NCBI RefSeq assembly: GCF_000003815.2
Contig: NW_023365730.1
Location: forward strand, 669,199-733,198
Direction of reading: 5' to 3'
DNA: 64,000 bases
Origin: Branchiostoma floridae
Taxonomy: Eukaryota; Chordata; Leptocardii; Amphioxiformes; Branchiostomatidae
The first letter of the stretch is position 1. Every line of letters starts with the position of its first letter. The notes under the pieces were generated by a model. It did not search any database. It was not told the DNA's origin and saw nothing but the letters and a program-made list of their open reading frames with translations. Both the position numbers and the translations under genes were made by a program. Shown here one piece after another: positions 47,601 through 56,573 of this stretch.

Positions 47601-49210
47601 TTAGGGCTCAAAGTACCACCTGCACATGCATACAGGTTTATTTGTTAGACTGGTAACTAATTTAAGAGGGTCTGCATGGGGAGGGGGAGGGTAGTTCCCA
47701 CAATTTATGGCAGTTAATGCTGACTTCAAAAGAAACCCTTATTACCGCAAAATTAAGAAAGACTGCCTTAGTAAAATATTTGGTTTCCTCGCTGTGAATC
47801 ATATAATCTCTCTACAAATTAAGGCAAATTTGTCTTCCACTTCAGAAAAACACATGCAGACCCTTGTTTAACTGCAACATTGGTAACTTGCCCTGCCTGG
47901 GACAACCTTTGGTCTAGCAATGAGGTCATCAGAGATCATTTACAGGACAAGTGATCAGCACATGACTGTTGGCCATCACAGACTGGGCTAGAAATAAATT
48001 AAGGTGGCCTGCCTGATCGCTCAAAAGCAACTGTCCAGCCATTATATATAATATAAGGCTGTGAATGTATCTTTCTGTCTTGTGTGCTTTTTTGTCTTAT
48101 TGCTAAGTTGAACACCCTGACCCAACCCCTTCGTACCTCTTAAAGGGACATAATGTAAAAATAAAGTCACTGTTTTTGGTCATTTCTCTACATTATGAGT
48201 TGAGTCTACCTCCTTACACTGCACAGCAATATTTACAACGTATGGATACGACTTTGTTGAGCCGTGAAGATGTCTTGAAATATGCGCACTTCTCTCTGAT
48301 TCAACGCGCCGGTGAGCCAAAGTGCGCTTTAGAAGGCGTTCGGTGGTTCGCTCGAATCGTTACTGAAGTTTGTTGAAAGTCCCCGCTAAGCTCCAAAGAT
48401 CTGCGACCGCAACGGTCGATTCAGAAATTTTCAGTCGGCTTACTTCCGGTAGGCTACCCGGAAGTAAGTGAATTTGGTCGCGGCTTACTTTGACGTTGTT
48501 AATTAGCACTAGAAATGTGATAAAATGACGCAGATAAGTTAGAAATAAGTTGCAAATGTCAATCTGAATGGAGATTTTCAAGTTCAGAACATTTGAAATT
48601 TTGGCACCATATTTCTACATTATGTCCCTTTAACAAGTTTGTGCTCTTATCAGACTCTCCCTGTAGTCTTAAATCCCCCAGCTACAATGTATACAAGTAA
48701 CATAAATTTCTATATATATGTTACTACAACTACTACATCATCATCGGAGCCAGTATAAAATTTCCAGCCCAGTTTGACCGCTAGATCGATGAACTTTGAA
48801 CTCCAGTACGTGATACTGATACCATGATAAAAACACGCCCAAAAGTAAGACATTTGGGATCTTCAAAAGTATTTTTCGTGCATGACAGCTAAATTCTATA
48901 CAACAACAATGATTCTACTATGAATTTATACTCTTTTTAGTTGTACACGTACGACGTAATTTACGTGACAGGTGTTTGTTATGAACTTTGATCCGTCCAC
49001 GGGACAAAAATCTTGAGGACAAAAACAAGCGATCTCACCGACTGCTCCTGGCTTGAATTCCAGCGCGTTCCCCACCAGTGGGTAGGCAGGCGGTCCGGGG
49101 ATCTTGTTGATGGTCTTCCAGAGTTTCCACCAGCGAGCGAAGGCGAAAATCGCCCAGATCGTCACAGAAACGGCGACGGCCACCGCGGCAGTCCACAGTA
49201 CAGCCGCCAT
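35665..49210 (-). CDS. CYP4: Cytochrome P450 family 4 (CYP4V/CYP4F-like) with six alternative exon 2 copies
   Basis: Minus-strand exons: 49039-49210, one of six exon 2 copies, then 41287-41372, 40610-40803, 39516-39585, 39004-39130, 38246-38455, 37723-37825, 37167-37234, 36780-36846, 36176-36355 and 35665-35825. All are GT-AG and the phases join. With a 116-nt exon 2 the total is 518 codons (517 aa), the usual CYP4 length. Seen: N-terminal membrane anchor (about 3-25), hinge [10 protein letters not shown] (38-47), I-helix GHDTT opening exon 8, EALR (ExxR) opening exon 10, and heme loop [10 protein letters not shown] with the cysteine ligand ending exon 11. CYP4 enzymes are ER-bound omega-hydroxylases of fatty acids and eicosanoids; the substrate here is unknown. 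A Gly replaces the usual Glu of the CETAMG motif at the exon 4/5 junction. A 100-N gap sits in the last intron. Confidence 0.92.
35834..35933. other. Assembly gap, 100 N
   Basis: Exactly 100 N, the conventional size for an unknown gap, in the last intron of the P450. It starts 8 nt upstream of the exon 12 acceptor. Confidence 0.95.
38539..38646. mobile_element. Foldback MITE, 108 bp
   Basis: Arms of about 42 nt, CCAAAAAGCAGACAATTCAA... and ...TTGAGTAATTGCTTTTTGG, are nearly complementary. Followed by 'ttattacctggatgcctaac' as at 29050-29115. Lies in a P450 intron. Confidence 0.65.
39785..40500 (-). pseudogene. Four decayed tandem copies of the 3' end of P450 exon 4
   Basis: The exon 4 end with its donor (plus strand CTGACCACAGATGATATCCA at 40605) recurs at about 40438, 40235, 39886 and 39787. 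Copies at 40235 and 39886 keep about 70 nt of coding similarity and read [18 protein letters not shown] and [18 protein letters not shown] before the same GTCAGT donor. The other two are short or deleted. None keeps the front of exon 4, although an AG stands just before the homologous ATG in the 39886 copy. Confidence 0.7.
40142..40170 (-). ncRNA. Hammerhead-ribozyme-like core
   Basis: Minus strand: CUGAAGA (40164-40170), one extra A, 6-bp stem GGUGAC/GUCACC with 5-nt loop AGAGG, GAAA (40142-40145), then CGUC. The self-complementary ACGU at the stem III position would suit a dimeric hammerhead. No Penelope protein remnant is visible beside it, and it sits between the exon 4 remnants. A half copy on the plus strand (CCCTGAAGAAGGTGACAG) is at about 39681. 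Confidence 0.45.
41163..41231. repeat. Perfect 32-bp hairpin with 5-nt loop
   Basis: Arms 41163-41194 and 41200-41231 are exact complements around AAATC. An AT-dinucleotide run follows. It lies 56 bp inside the P450 intron after exon 3. Confidence 0.85.
42613..42725 (-). CDS. CYP4: P450 exon 2, copy F
   Basis: 113 nt, acceptor TTTTTTGCAG, donor GTACAT. Encodes [20 protein letters not shown] then [18 protein letters not shown]. Phase 1 in, phase 0 out. It is the copy nearest exon 3. Confidence 0.87.
43299..43417 (-). CDS. CYP4: P450 exon 2, copy E
   Basis: 119 nt, acceptor ATTCTTGCAG, donor GTACAA. Encodes [20 protein letters not shown] then [20 protein letters not shown]. Phase 1 in, phase 0 out. 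The most divergent copy, lacking the HHPE segment. The last codon is Gln rather than Glu, as in copy F. Confidence 0.85.
43836..43951 (-). CDS. CYP4: P450 exon 2, copy D
   Basis: 116 nt, acceptor CATTTGCAG, donor GTAATG. Encodes [20 protein letters not shown] then [19 protein letters not shown]. Phase 1 in, phase 0 out. Confidence 0.87.
44300..44705. mobile_element. Tc1/mariner-like MITE of about 400 bp
   Basis: Ends read ATCTATACACCTTTCTCACG... and the complement ...CGTGAGAAAGGTGTATAGAT. Inverted similarity of about 40 nt extends to 'ggccatgatagatc'. TA at the borders fits Tc1/mariner, but the exact edge is ambiguous. In the intron between exon 2 copies C and D. Confidence 0.6.
44870..44935 (+). 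other. Weak tRNA-like segment (possible SINE head)
   Basis: TTAGTGTAGTAGTTTAG resembles a polymerase III A box, and GGTTCAAATCC 30-odd nt later resembles a B box. The cloverleaf does not close convincingly, so I do not call a tRNA gene. Confidence 0.2.
45162..45277 (-). CDS. CYP4: P450 exon 2, copy C
   Basis: 116 nt, acceptor TATTTGCAG, donor GTAACA. Encodes [20 protein letters not shown] then [19 protein letters not shown]. Phase 1 in, phase 0 out. Closest in sequence to copy D. Confidence 0.87.
45943..46058 (-). CDS. CYP4: P450 exon 2, copy B
   Basis: 116 nt, acceptor TTTTGTTTGCAG, donor GTAACG. Encodes [20 protein letters not shown] then [19 protein letters not shown]. Phase 1 in, phase 0 out. 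The intron after the donor shares a conserved block with copies C and D. Confidence 0.85.
46853..46971 (-). CDS. CYP4: P450 exon 2, copy A
   Basis: 119 nt, acceptor ...GGACAG, donor GTAACC. Encodes [20 protein letters not shown] then [20 protein letters not shown]. Enters in phase 1 and leaves in phase 0. It is the copy nearest exon 1. Its acceptor has the weakest pyrimidine tract of the six, and its donor flank differs from B-D. Confidence 0.8.
47511..47534. repeat. Perfect 24-nt palindrome
   Basis: CAAGGATGTTAT directly followed by its complement ATAACATCCTTG, with no loop, in P450 intron 1. Confidence 0.75.
48144..48629. mobile_element. MITE of 486 bp with TTAA target site
   Basis: Inverted ends AGGGACATAATGTA(A/G)AAAT. 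TTAA sits immediately outside both ends (48140-48143 and 48630-48633), as for piggyBac-type transposition. An internal hairpin ACTTCCGGTAGGCTACCCGG lies near 48443. In P450 intron 1. Confidence 0.7.
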
Positions 49211-49861
49211 TTTGGGAATGTGATGGTAGAGAGGACCGTGCAGAAGCGACACCTGACGATTTGTAGTGGAAGTGTTTTTCCTGGCCGACTTGCAATGCGT
49301 AAGAATACAAGGAAGTGAGGCTTGAACTCAGGTGCAAATTAATTGTATACAGAATATTGCATCTTGCTTTTCATTTTAGTTGTGTGAGTACAAAAACGTA
49401 TTTTCCAGTAACGTTATGTATCTTTGCCTGGAACACGAGTATGGAGGGACAGCCCAGTTGCAGCGGATTAGTTTTTGCGGAAGAATATTTGGGTGATCAA
49501 TTTTTATCTCGTACCCAGAGTACTCTGTATAGACTCTACGCTCAACACGGCTGCCCTGGGTACGAGATCACCCCAAACTTTTTGGACCAAAGTGAAAGTT
49601 AGAGAAAGTGCGACTCCCGAAGAAAATTCCCCCAGGTAAGGCATTCTTGTAATATTTTCAGACTTCTTCAGGAAAATGATGATTTCAAGAACTTTTTATA
49701 TCAGAATTGGGTGAATTTTGGGACTAGCTTGTCTATTTTCACACTATTTTCGACTATTTAGGCAGATTTTTTTTTACCTTAACGGTACTTTCCTGCCCCC
49801 CTCCCCACCTGTTGTTTACCGTTATCTGGACAATTTTGAGTCTTGCTCAAATAGGTAACAG

Positions 49862-51172
49862 GAGGTTTCCCCGCAAAGACGTTTCCCCGTCAGATTTTTT
49901 TTGGAGCATTCCCCGTTATCATAGAGGATTCCCCGCCGTCGTGGGGATTCACCGTCATCTGGCACATTCCCCGTTAGAGAATTCCCCGTCGTTGTTGGAG
50001 CTTTCCCCGTCGGCATGATGGTGGAAACACCGATAAACGTTGTTACATAGAAGCCAGTTATCCACACCGGGTAACCCATACACGCAATAACTTAACTCTC
50101 TATACAGAAGACTAAATAAATCGTTTTTGATTTATTTTATAAGTGATCTATTAAACTAAGAAGTGTTGATGGGGTCCTGTGGTCATACATGTAACGTTAT
50201 GTCCAATGCACCTCTGTACCAAATTTCAGGTCATTTGGTTTCAATACAAGGACATAGGAGCCAAAAATATACATTTTTAGTAAAAAAAAGGCAGAAAACC
50301 CCCAAATAGCCAATTTTTGAAGTAATCTAAGGAGAATGTGTCCATGGGGCCCTGTGAGCATTATGTTCAATGCACCTCTGTACCAAATTTCAGGTCATTT
50401 GGTTTCCATACAAGGGCATAGGAGCCAACAATATACATTTTAGTCAAAAATGGCCCAAACCCCCCAAATAACTAATTTTTTAAGTGGCCTATGAAGAAAG
50501 TGTTGACAGGTTCCTGTGCTCATACGTCCAATGCACCTCTGTGTCAAATTTCAGGTTATTAGGTTTTAATATGTACCGGGGGGCGGAGGGACCCAAAATA
50601 TATTATTTGTTTATTTGCAAATCCATGCCCGTAGGCTAATTGCAATGATACAGACAGTAAAAAGTAACAAGTGTCTATTCTATATATACATATTTGGTCT
50701 ATTAAAAAAAAAAGGACCAAAAAGCCTAAATATCATAATTTCTTAGGTACCTATCAATAAAGTAAACAAAAGTCTGGGGGTACAGTATTTGCTATCCCTA
50801 CCTCCATGCCAAGTTTCCATTCATTTTGGCCCCAAAATGAAAAAGTTGAATCAAATTGAACAGGATTGATTTGACAGGAGCAGAAGAAGAGACAGAGCAA
50901 AAACAATATTGAAAATCCATACTGATATACTACAGTAGTATGGATTGCAATATGACAATATATTTCACCATACCTTACGTTATAGACGTAGACGGAGAAA
51001 ACACCAGCCTGATCCGTGAATGAATAGACCAGACGGGGAATGCCCCAATGACGACGGGGAAAGCTCCAAGACGTCGGGGAAAAAGATTGGGGAAAGCTCC
51101 AGAACGACGGGGAAACCCCCCAAAAAAATCTGACGGGGAAACGTCTTTGCAGGGAAACATCATGGAGCCCTC
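49862..51172. mobile_element. Foldback-type DNA element of about 1.3 kb with CCCCGTC arrays
   Basis: The left end (GCAAAGACGTTTCCCCGTCA then GATTTTTTTTGG, from about 49873) is matched in inverted orientation at about 51114-51155. Inside both ends are arrays of TTCCCCGT(C/T) or its complement (about seven on the left, six on the right). The centre holds the three-unit repeat at 50140-50580. No transposase frame, and no clear target duplication found. Confidence 0.6.
50140..50580. repeat. Three tandem units of about 165 bp
   Basis: Each unit has CCAATGCACCTCTGT, AAATTTCAGGTCATTTGGTT and 'ggagccaa.aatatacat'. Starts are near 50150, 50325 and 50490. A single related unit is at 29480. Confidence 0.65.
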
Positions 51173-51432
51173 AAATATGTTAGCCACTTCTCCGAATCTT
51201 AAGTCAAATAAATGCATATATTTAATGGACAGAAGAAGATGGTGGAACAGACGAAATGGCATTCCTGTCTTTGTTGGAAATTGCAGTTTTACTTAATTCA
51301 GAAGTTTTGGCCTTGTTTTAATGGCACAGGCTAGGCTGCAGGACAGACAAAATAAGGAGGCCCTATCCCTGTACTCCTTGGACAAACATTGAAGATCTGA
51401 GCTGATTGGAGGAGAACTTGTGAAACTTCATC

Positions 51433-54400
51433 ATGGATAAAAGTCAGAAGGAGGAGGTATGTTACATTTTAGCGTTTATATTTTTTTCTATTATTGCAAC
51501 ATGTGTACAAGTATGTGCAATTTTTTTTATTATGTCAAAATGCTGCAGCAACACACATGTCTCAGCAGGGGTTGAATTGAAAAATAGCGACTGCATTTTT
51601 ACATTTCATTTTAATTAATGATATGTTTTAGCACTAGTGCTTGCTTCTATACATATGTGGCAACCTCTTGTACATTGTTGATCTCACATATTCATGAATT
51701 ATTTACTAGTAACTGTTTTGTACTGATCCGATCCTAATATTCAAATATATTTAACTCTTCATGGTAATGTTCAACTACAAGAAGTGAGGGTCATTTTAGA
51801 AGATATTCCTACTTCCACATTAGTCCATTCATATAGCAACTTTTTTTTTCTGTCATTGAATTTTTTCATACTATTCATTTGTACTGACTTAATTGTATTT
51901 GTTTGGTAGTTGTTTATGAAGTTTGTCCATCTGCTGTTGCTGTACAGGCATTGTGTGATGCTGCAAAAAATGGTGACACAGACAGAGTGAAGCAGCTGTT
52001 AGAGGAGGGAGTCAATCCAAGTGCTGCTTGTGGCATTTTGGTATGTGACATGTCTTCTGTAGTCTGATGTATTTCTTTAGATTGTTTTGTGTCTGACATG
52101 TAGCAAAAATACAATTTTGATTGTTTGGATGTGACAACTTAATCATCCAGGGTAAAATAGAAACATGACAGGTAAGAAATGAGAACAACAAACAAAGGCT
52201 TGCATATCTGTATGTGTTAAAAATACACACATTAAATGTTGTGGAATTAAATAGATTTGCTGTCCTATACCCCCTACCAATTGATATCTGGAAACACCAT
52301 GATGATACTTTAAGTCCATCCATATGCGATGCTCAAGACCATCCGATCCGTTTTACAGCAAATGACTCCTCTGCACAAGGCCGCTGGGAATGGCCACCAT
52401 GAAACTGTATCAGCTTTACTGGCAGCTGGGGCAGATGTGAATGCACAGGATGATACGGTAGGTGAATTGACTGCTGTGGTACTTAAGTATTCTTTTGAAC
52501 AATGCAAGACAGTAGTACATGATACATAAAATAATGTAATGAAAACGGTGCTGTCCTTTATTTACCCCCTCGCATTATCTTGATTTTCAATTGAACATCT
52601 GATATGTTTTACAGCAGTTATGTACATGTACATCCTGTTGTTATACTAAAGACCATCTTACTTTTTACAGAAATCATCTCCCCTGCACCTGGCAGCTTGG
52701 AAAGGCCACCATGAAACTGTATCAGCTTTACTGACAGCTGGTGCAGGTGCGAATGTGAATAGAAAGGACATTTGGGTAGGTACTAGATTGACTGTTACAA
52801 TACAGCACATATTGTACCTTCAAGTGAGAATTGTCATTAATTTTGTAGAGGCAGTCCTACTAAGTAAATCTACAATGTATCAAATATGTCACCAACACAA
52901 TTGTACTTCAGTCCATCCTGTTGCCATACTGAAGACCATCTGATGTGTTTTACAGCAAGAGACTCCCCTGCACCCGGCAGCTGAGAATGGCCACCATGAA
53001 ACTGTATCAGCTTTACTGGCAGCTGATGCAGATGTGAATGCACAGGGGAGGCTGGTGGGTGGATTGATTGACTACAGTTTTAACTGTATCATGTAATTTG
53101 AATGTACAATAATTACTAGGTATAGCCGCAAAGAGTGCTGGGCCACATTTTAGTGTGCACAATCATGTAGATCAGTGAATCCTGTTGCCATGCTGAAGAC
53201 TATCTGATGTGTTTTACAGCAAAAAACTCCCCTGCACCTGGCAGCTGAGAAAGGCCACCATGAAACTGTATCAGCTTTACTGACAGCTGGTGCAGATGTG
53301 AATGCACAACAGGGGAGGCTGGTGGGTGGATTGATTGACTACAGTTTTAACTGTATCATGTAATTTGAATGTACAATTATTATAATTACTAGGTATAGCC
53401 TCAAAGAGTGCTGGGCCACATTTTAGTGTGCACAATCATGTAGATCAGTGAATCCTGTTGCCATGCTGAAGACTATCTGATGTGTTTTACAGCAAAAAAC
53501 TCCCCTGCACCTGGCAGCCTGGTATGGCCACCATGAAACTGTATCAGCTTTACTGGCAGCTGGTGCAGATGTGAATGTACAGGATAGTGAGGTGGGTAGC
53601 ATGACTGTTCCCGTGCATCAGACATATTTGTGCTACAATTGTATCACTTAATAATCATATAATTTGATTAGGCTCATGTGTTCTGTAATTCAGTCCATTC
53701 TGTAATGCCATACTGAAGTCAGACCATCTGATGTGTTTTACAGCGAAGAACTCCCCTGCACCTGGCAGCTGTGAAGGACCACCATGACACTGTATCAGCT
53801 TTACTGACAGCTGGTGCGGATGTTAATGTACAGGACAAGTGGGTAGGTAGATTGACTGTCTCACATGGTCCTATACCTTTAACTTTTAAGGAATATTTTA
53901 CAATGTTATACGTTTTGTAGAGATATCTCTAAGTCAACTGCAATGTATAAAAGATGCCACCGACACAATTGTACTTTAGTCCATCTTCAGTGCCATGCTG
54001 AAGACCATCTTTTGTGTTTTGCAGCAAAGAACTCCCCTGTACCTGGCAGCTGAGAAGGGCCACCATGAAACTGTATCAGCTTTACTGGCAGCTGGGGGAG
54101 ATGTGAATGTACAGGACAAGTGGGTAAGTAGATTGACTGTTGCCCCACGTGTTCCTATACCAGCATGTATAATTTCACATTGATCTTGCAGAGGTTGTCT
54201 CAGCTGCAATTAAGTCAAATGCCTCCAACAGAATTATACTTCAGTCTCTTCTGCCAAATGAGGACTGTTTGAATTCTGAATTGTGTTCTACAGCAAGAGA
54301 CTCCCCTGCACCTGGCAGCTGAGAACCATGAAACCGTATCAGCTTCACTGGCAGCTGGTGCGGATGTTAATGTACAGGACAAGTGGGTAGATAGATTGAC

Positions 54401-55158
54401 TGTCTCGCATGGTCCTATACCTTTAAGGAATATTTTGTTTTGTAGAGATATCTCTAAGTCAACTGCAATGTATAAAATAAGCCACCGACACAATTGTACT
54501 TTAGTCCATCTTGCCATGCTGAAGACCATCTTTTGTGTTTACAGCAAAGAACTCCCCTGTACCCGGCAACTGAGAATGGCCACCATGAAACTGTATCAGC
54601 TTTACTGACAGCAGGTGCAGATGTGAACGTACAGGACAGGCGGGTAGGTAGATTGACTGTTCTGATAATTCATACTGTAAATCAATTTGATATTGCAGTT
54701 GGTAATCTAAACGGTAGGGAGGAAAGCTTGTTCAGTAGCCCATATGGAGTTTAATTTTAGATATACTGACATCTTTTCTAGCTGCCCTCAGAGTGATGAA
54801 CTATTTGCAATAATTATGAAATGGCGATGATGAAATGTTAGTTGTTGAACAGTGACTGCTAAAGTAGCTTAATCTAAGTTACTGTTAACAAGTATCTCAC
54901 TTTTTTACCAGCATATATCATTTCATAGCAGAGGAAGTCTCAGTCAGCTGCAAGTTAGTCAAAATGCCTCAAACAGAATTATACTTCAGTCTATCCTGCC
55001 ATACTGGAGAATGCCTTAAACTGTACATCAGTCTGTTCTGTTGCCTTTCCGTTTTACAGGGAAGATCCCTCCTAGACCTGGCAGCTGACAGAGGTGACCA
55101 TGAAACTGTATCAGCTTTTCTGGCAGCTGGTGCAGATGTTGATGTACAGAGCGAGTGG
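51433..55158 (+). CDS. Ankyrin-repeat protein, one repeat per exon (3'-incomplete)
   Basis: Exons: 51433-51456 (MDKSQKEE), 51948-52040, 52359-52457, 52671-52775, 52956-53054, 53220-53321, 53493-53591, 53744-53842, 54025-54123, 54294-54386, 54545-54643, 55060-55158. Every border is GT-AG and every exon begins and ends in phase 0 (370 codons so far). From the third exon on, each encodes one ankyrin repeat of the form QTPLHLAAEKGHHETVSALL AAGADVNVQD. Exon 4 is two codons longer, exon 6 one longer, and exon 10 lacks two. The first repeat (ALCDAAKNGDTDRVKQLLEE) is the divergent cap. Ankyrin stacks bind proteins; no effector domain is visible, so function is unknown. No stop codon was found. The next repeat-like exon is beyond the hAT insertion at 62594. 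The sequence GCCACCATGAAACTGTATCA is nearly constant between exons, which implies recent duplication or conversion. Confidence 0.85.
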
Positions 55159-56115
55159 GTAGGTAGATCAAATGTTGCTATGCGTCGCATGCTCCTGTGC
55201 CTTCAAGGAATATTTTACAATGTCATTGATTGTGACCTAGATTGTACATGAAAGTCAACCACAATGTTTAAACAAGTGACCGCCTCTGTGTCGTAATTAT
55301 GGTTTGTCAGTTGTGTTGTTTGCCGTGGTGTGTGACATTGTGTTTATTATTTATTTACACCATATTCATCAAATAAACTAACAACCAATCGCCCATGGCA
55401 TCAGATGTTGCCGTTAATCACGACAAGTCACGTAAATAGCTGATACTAATCTATCTATCCCAATATATACTATGCTATTGAAAAACAACGACGAAAATGC
55501 AGGAGATATGAAAAATCTACATGACCGCGACATGACAATATTAACAAGCCGATGATATTGACAGTCCCAAACATACAAATAACAACCAATAGGAGGAACG
55601 AAACAAAACACAATCATTTCTGATACCAGGGTAATGTGTGTATAACAAACACCTTACCCACAAACATTGTAAGGCATACCCCAAACAGTTGCTCCACGAC
55701 GTCAGCTGTTGTCATTACATCACACATAATATGATGAACAACTGTTCCACTACATCTGTAACTTTTGCCGCGTAGGGATTCCTCTACCTCAACAGCTGTC
55801 CTTGCATTAGACAATGCAGGGCTCGAAATACCACGTGCACATGCAAGTTTGTGCAGGTATTAAAAATTGGAGCTGTGCAAGTTAGTTTAGACCTAACTTG
55901 CACCCGTGCAAGTTACGTTTACCCACTGTTACCACCGGTAGAAATGGCTAATAAAGACATCACAGGTTAATAAAAGATGTTTCCAGCGTATTTTCTTTGT
56001 TTTGTAATTATTCGAAGTTGAAATATAAGTCGCAGCCGATCCTGAATCGGCAGACGAAGCACGCGGATGACGATACATTTCACTTCCGTGTCGACACTTT
56101 TCCTGGGAACGAGTT

Positions 56116-56369
56116 AGCACGTCACCGGAACGTACTGCGCCTGCGCGAACCCTGGTGTTTTGGGGCTTGGTTTGGTCAACGTTGCATTGAAATCCCGCTT
56201 GTTGCACAGTATATGTTAGAGACATGGTTTCATGTAAAACGTACACGGGATTTTACCCTTATATACGCACGTACTTTCTTAAATGCGGCCCTTTAGTAAA
56301 CCGGGGGTTTAGCAAGGTTTAGCATGTCTATGGTTTTCGCGCAGGCGCAGTACGTTCCGGTGACGTGCT
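56116..56369. promoter_or_regulatory. 34-bp perfect inverted repeat upstream of the hAT transposase
   Basis: Arms 56116-56149 and 56336-56369 are exact complements, 186 bp apart. Each contains CGTACTGCGCCTGCGCG, an NRF1-like GC palindrome, and a TGACG/CGTCA. The second arm is about 200 bp before the transposase ATG, so it may be promoter sequence. Confidence 0.5.
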
Positions 56370-56573
56370 GAACGAGTTGCTCTCCTTCCCGACGTTGTGA
56401 TGAGTCATGTGACGCTGACGTCTTCACTTTACCAAATATGGAAAGAGCCGGTGATTTGCATAGAGGTGGGCAATATTCGGAGACCTTCGGGGACTCGTGG
56501 AAACTTCGACGGCTCCCAGAATGCAGCTCGGTATGAGAAAGTTTTCTGACAGGTTGAATCAAGAGAGGAGAAA

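Noticed and set aside
54494-54754. Ankyrin-containing open frame read straight through intron sequence
   Set aside because: The ankyrin part is exon 54545-54643 with clear AG and GT borders. The rest of the frame is intron.
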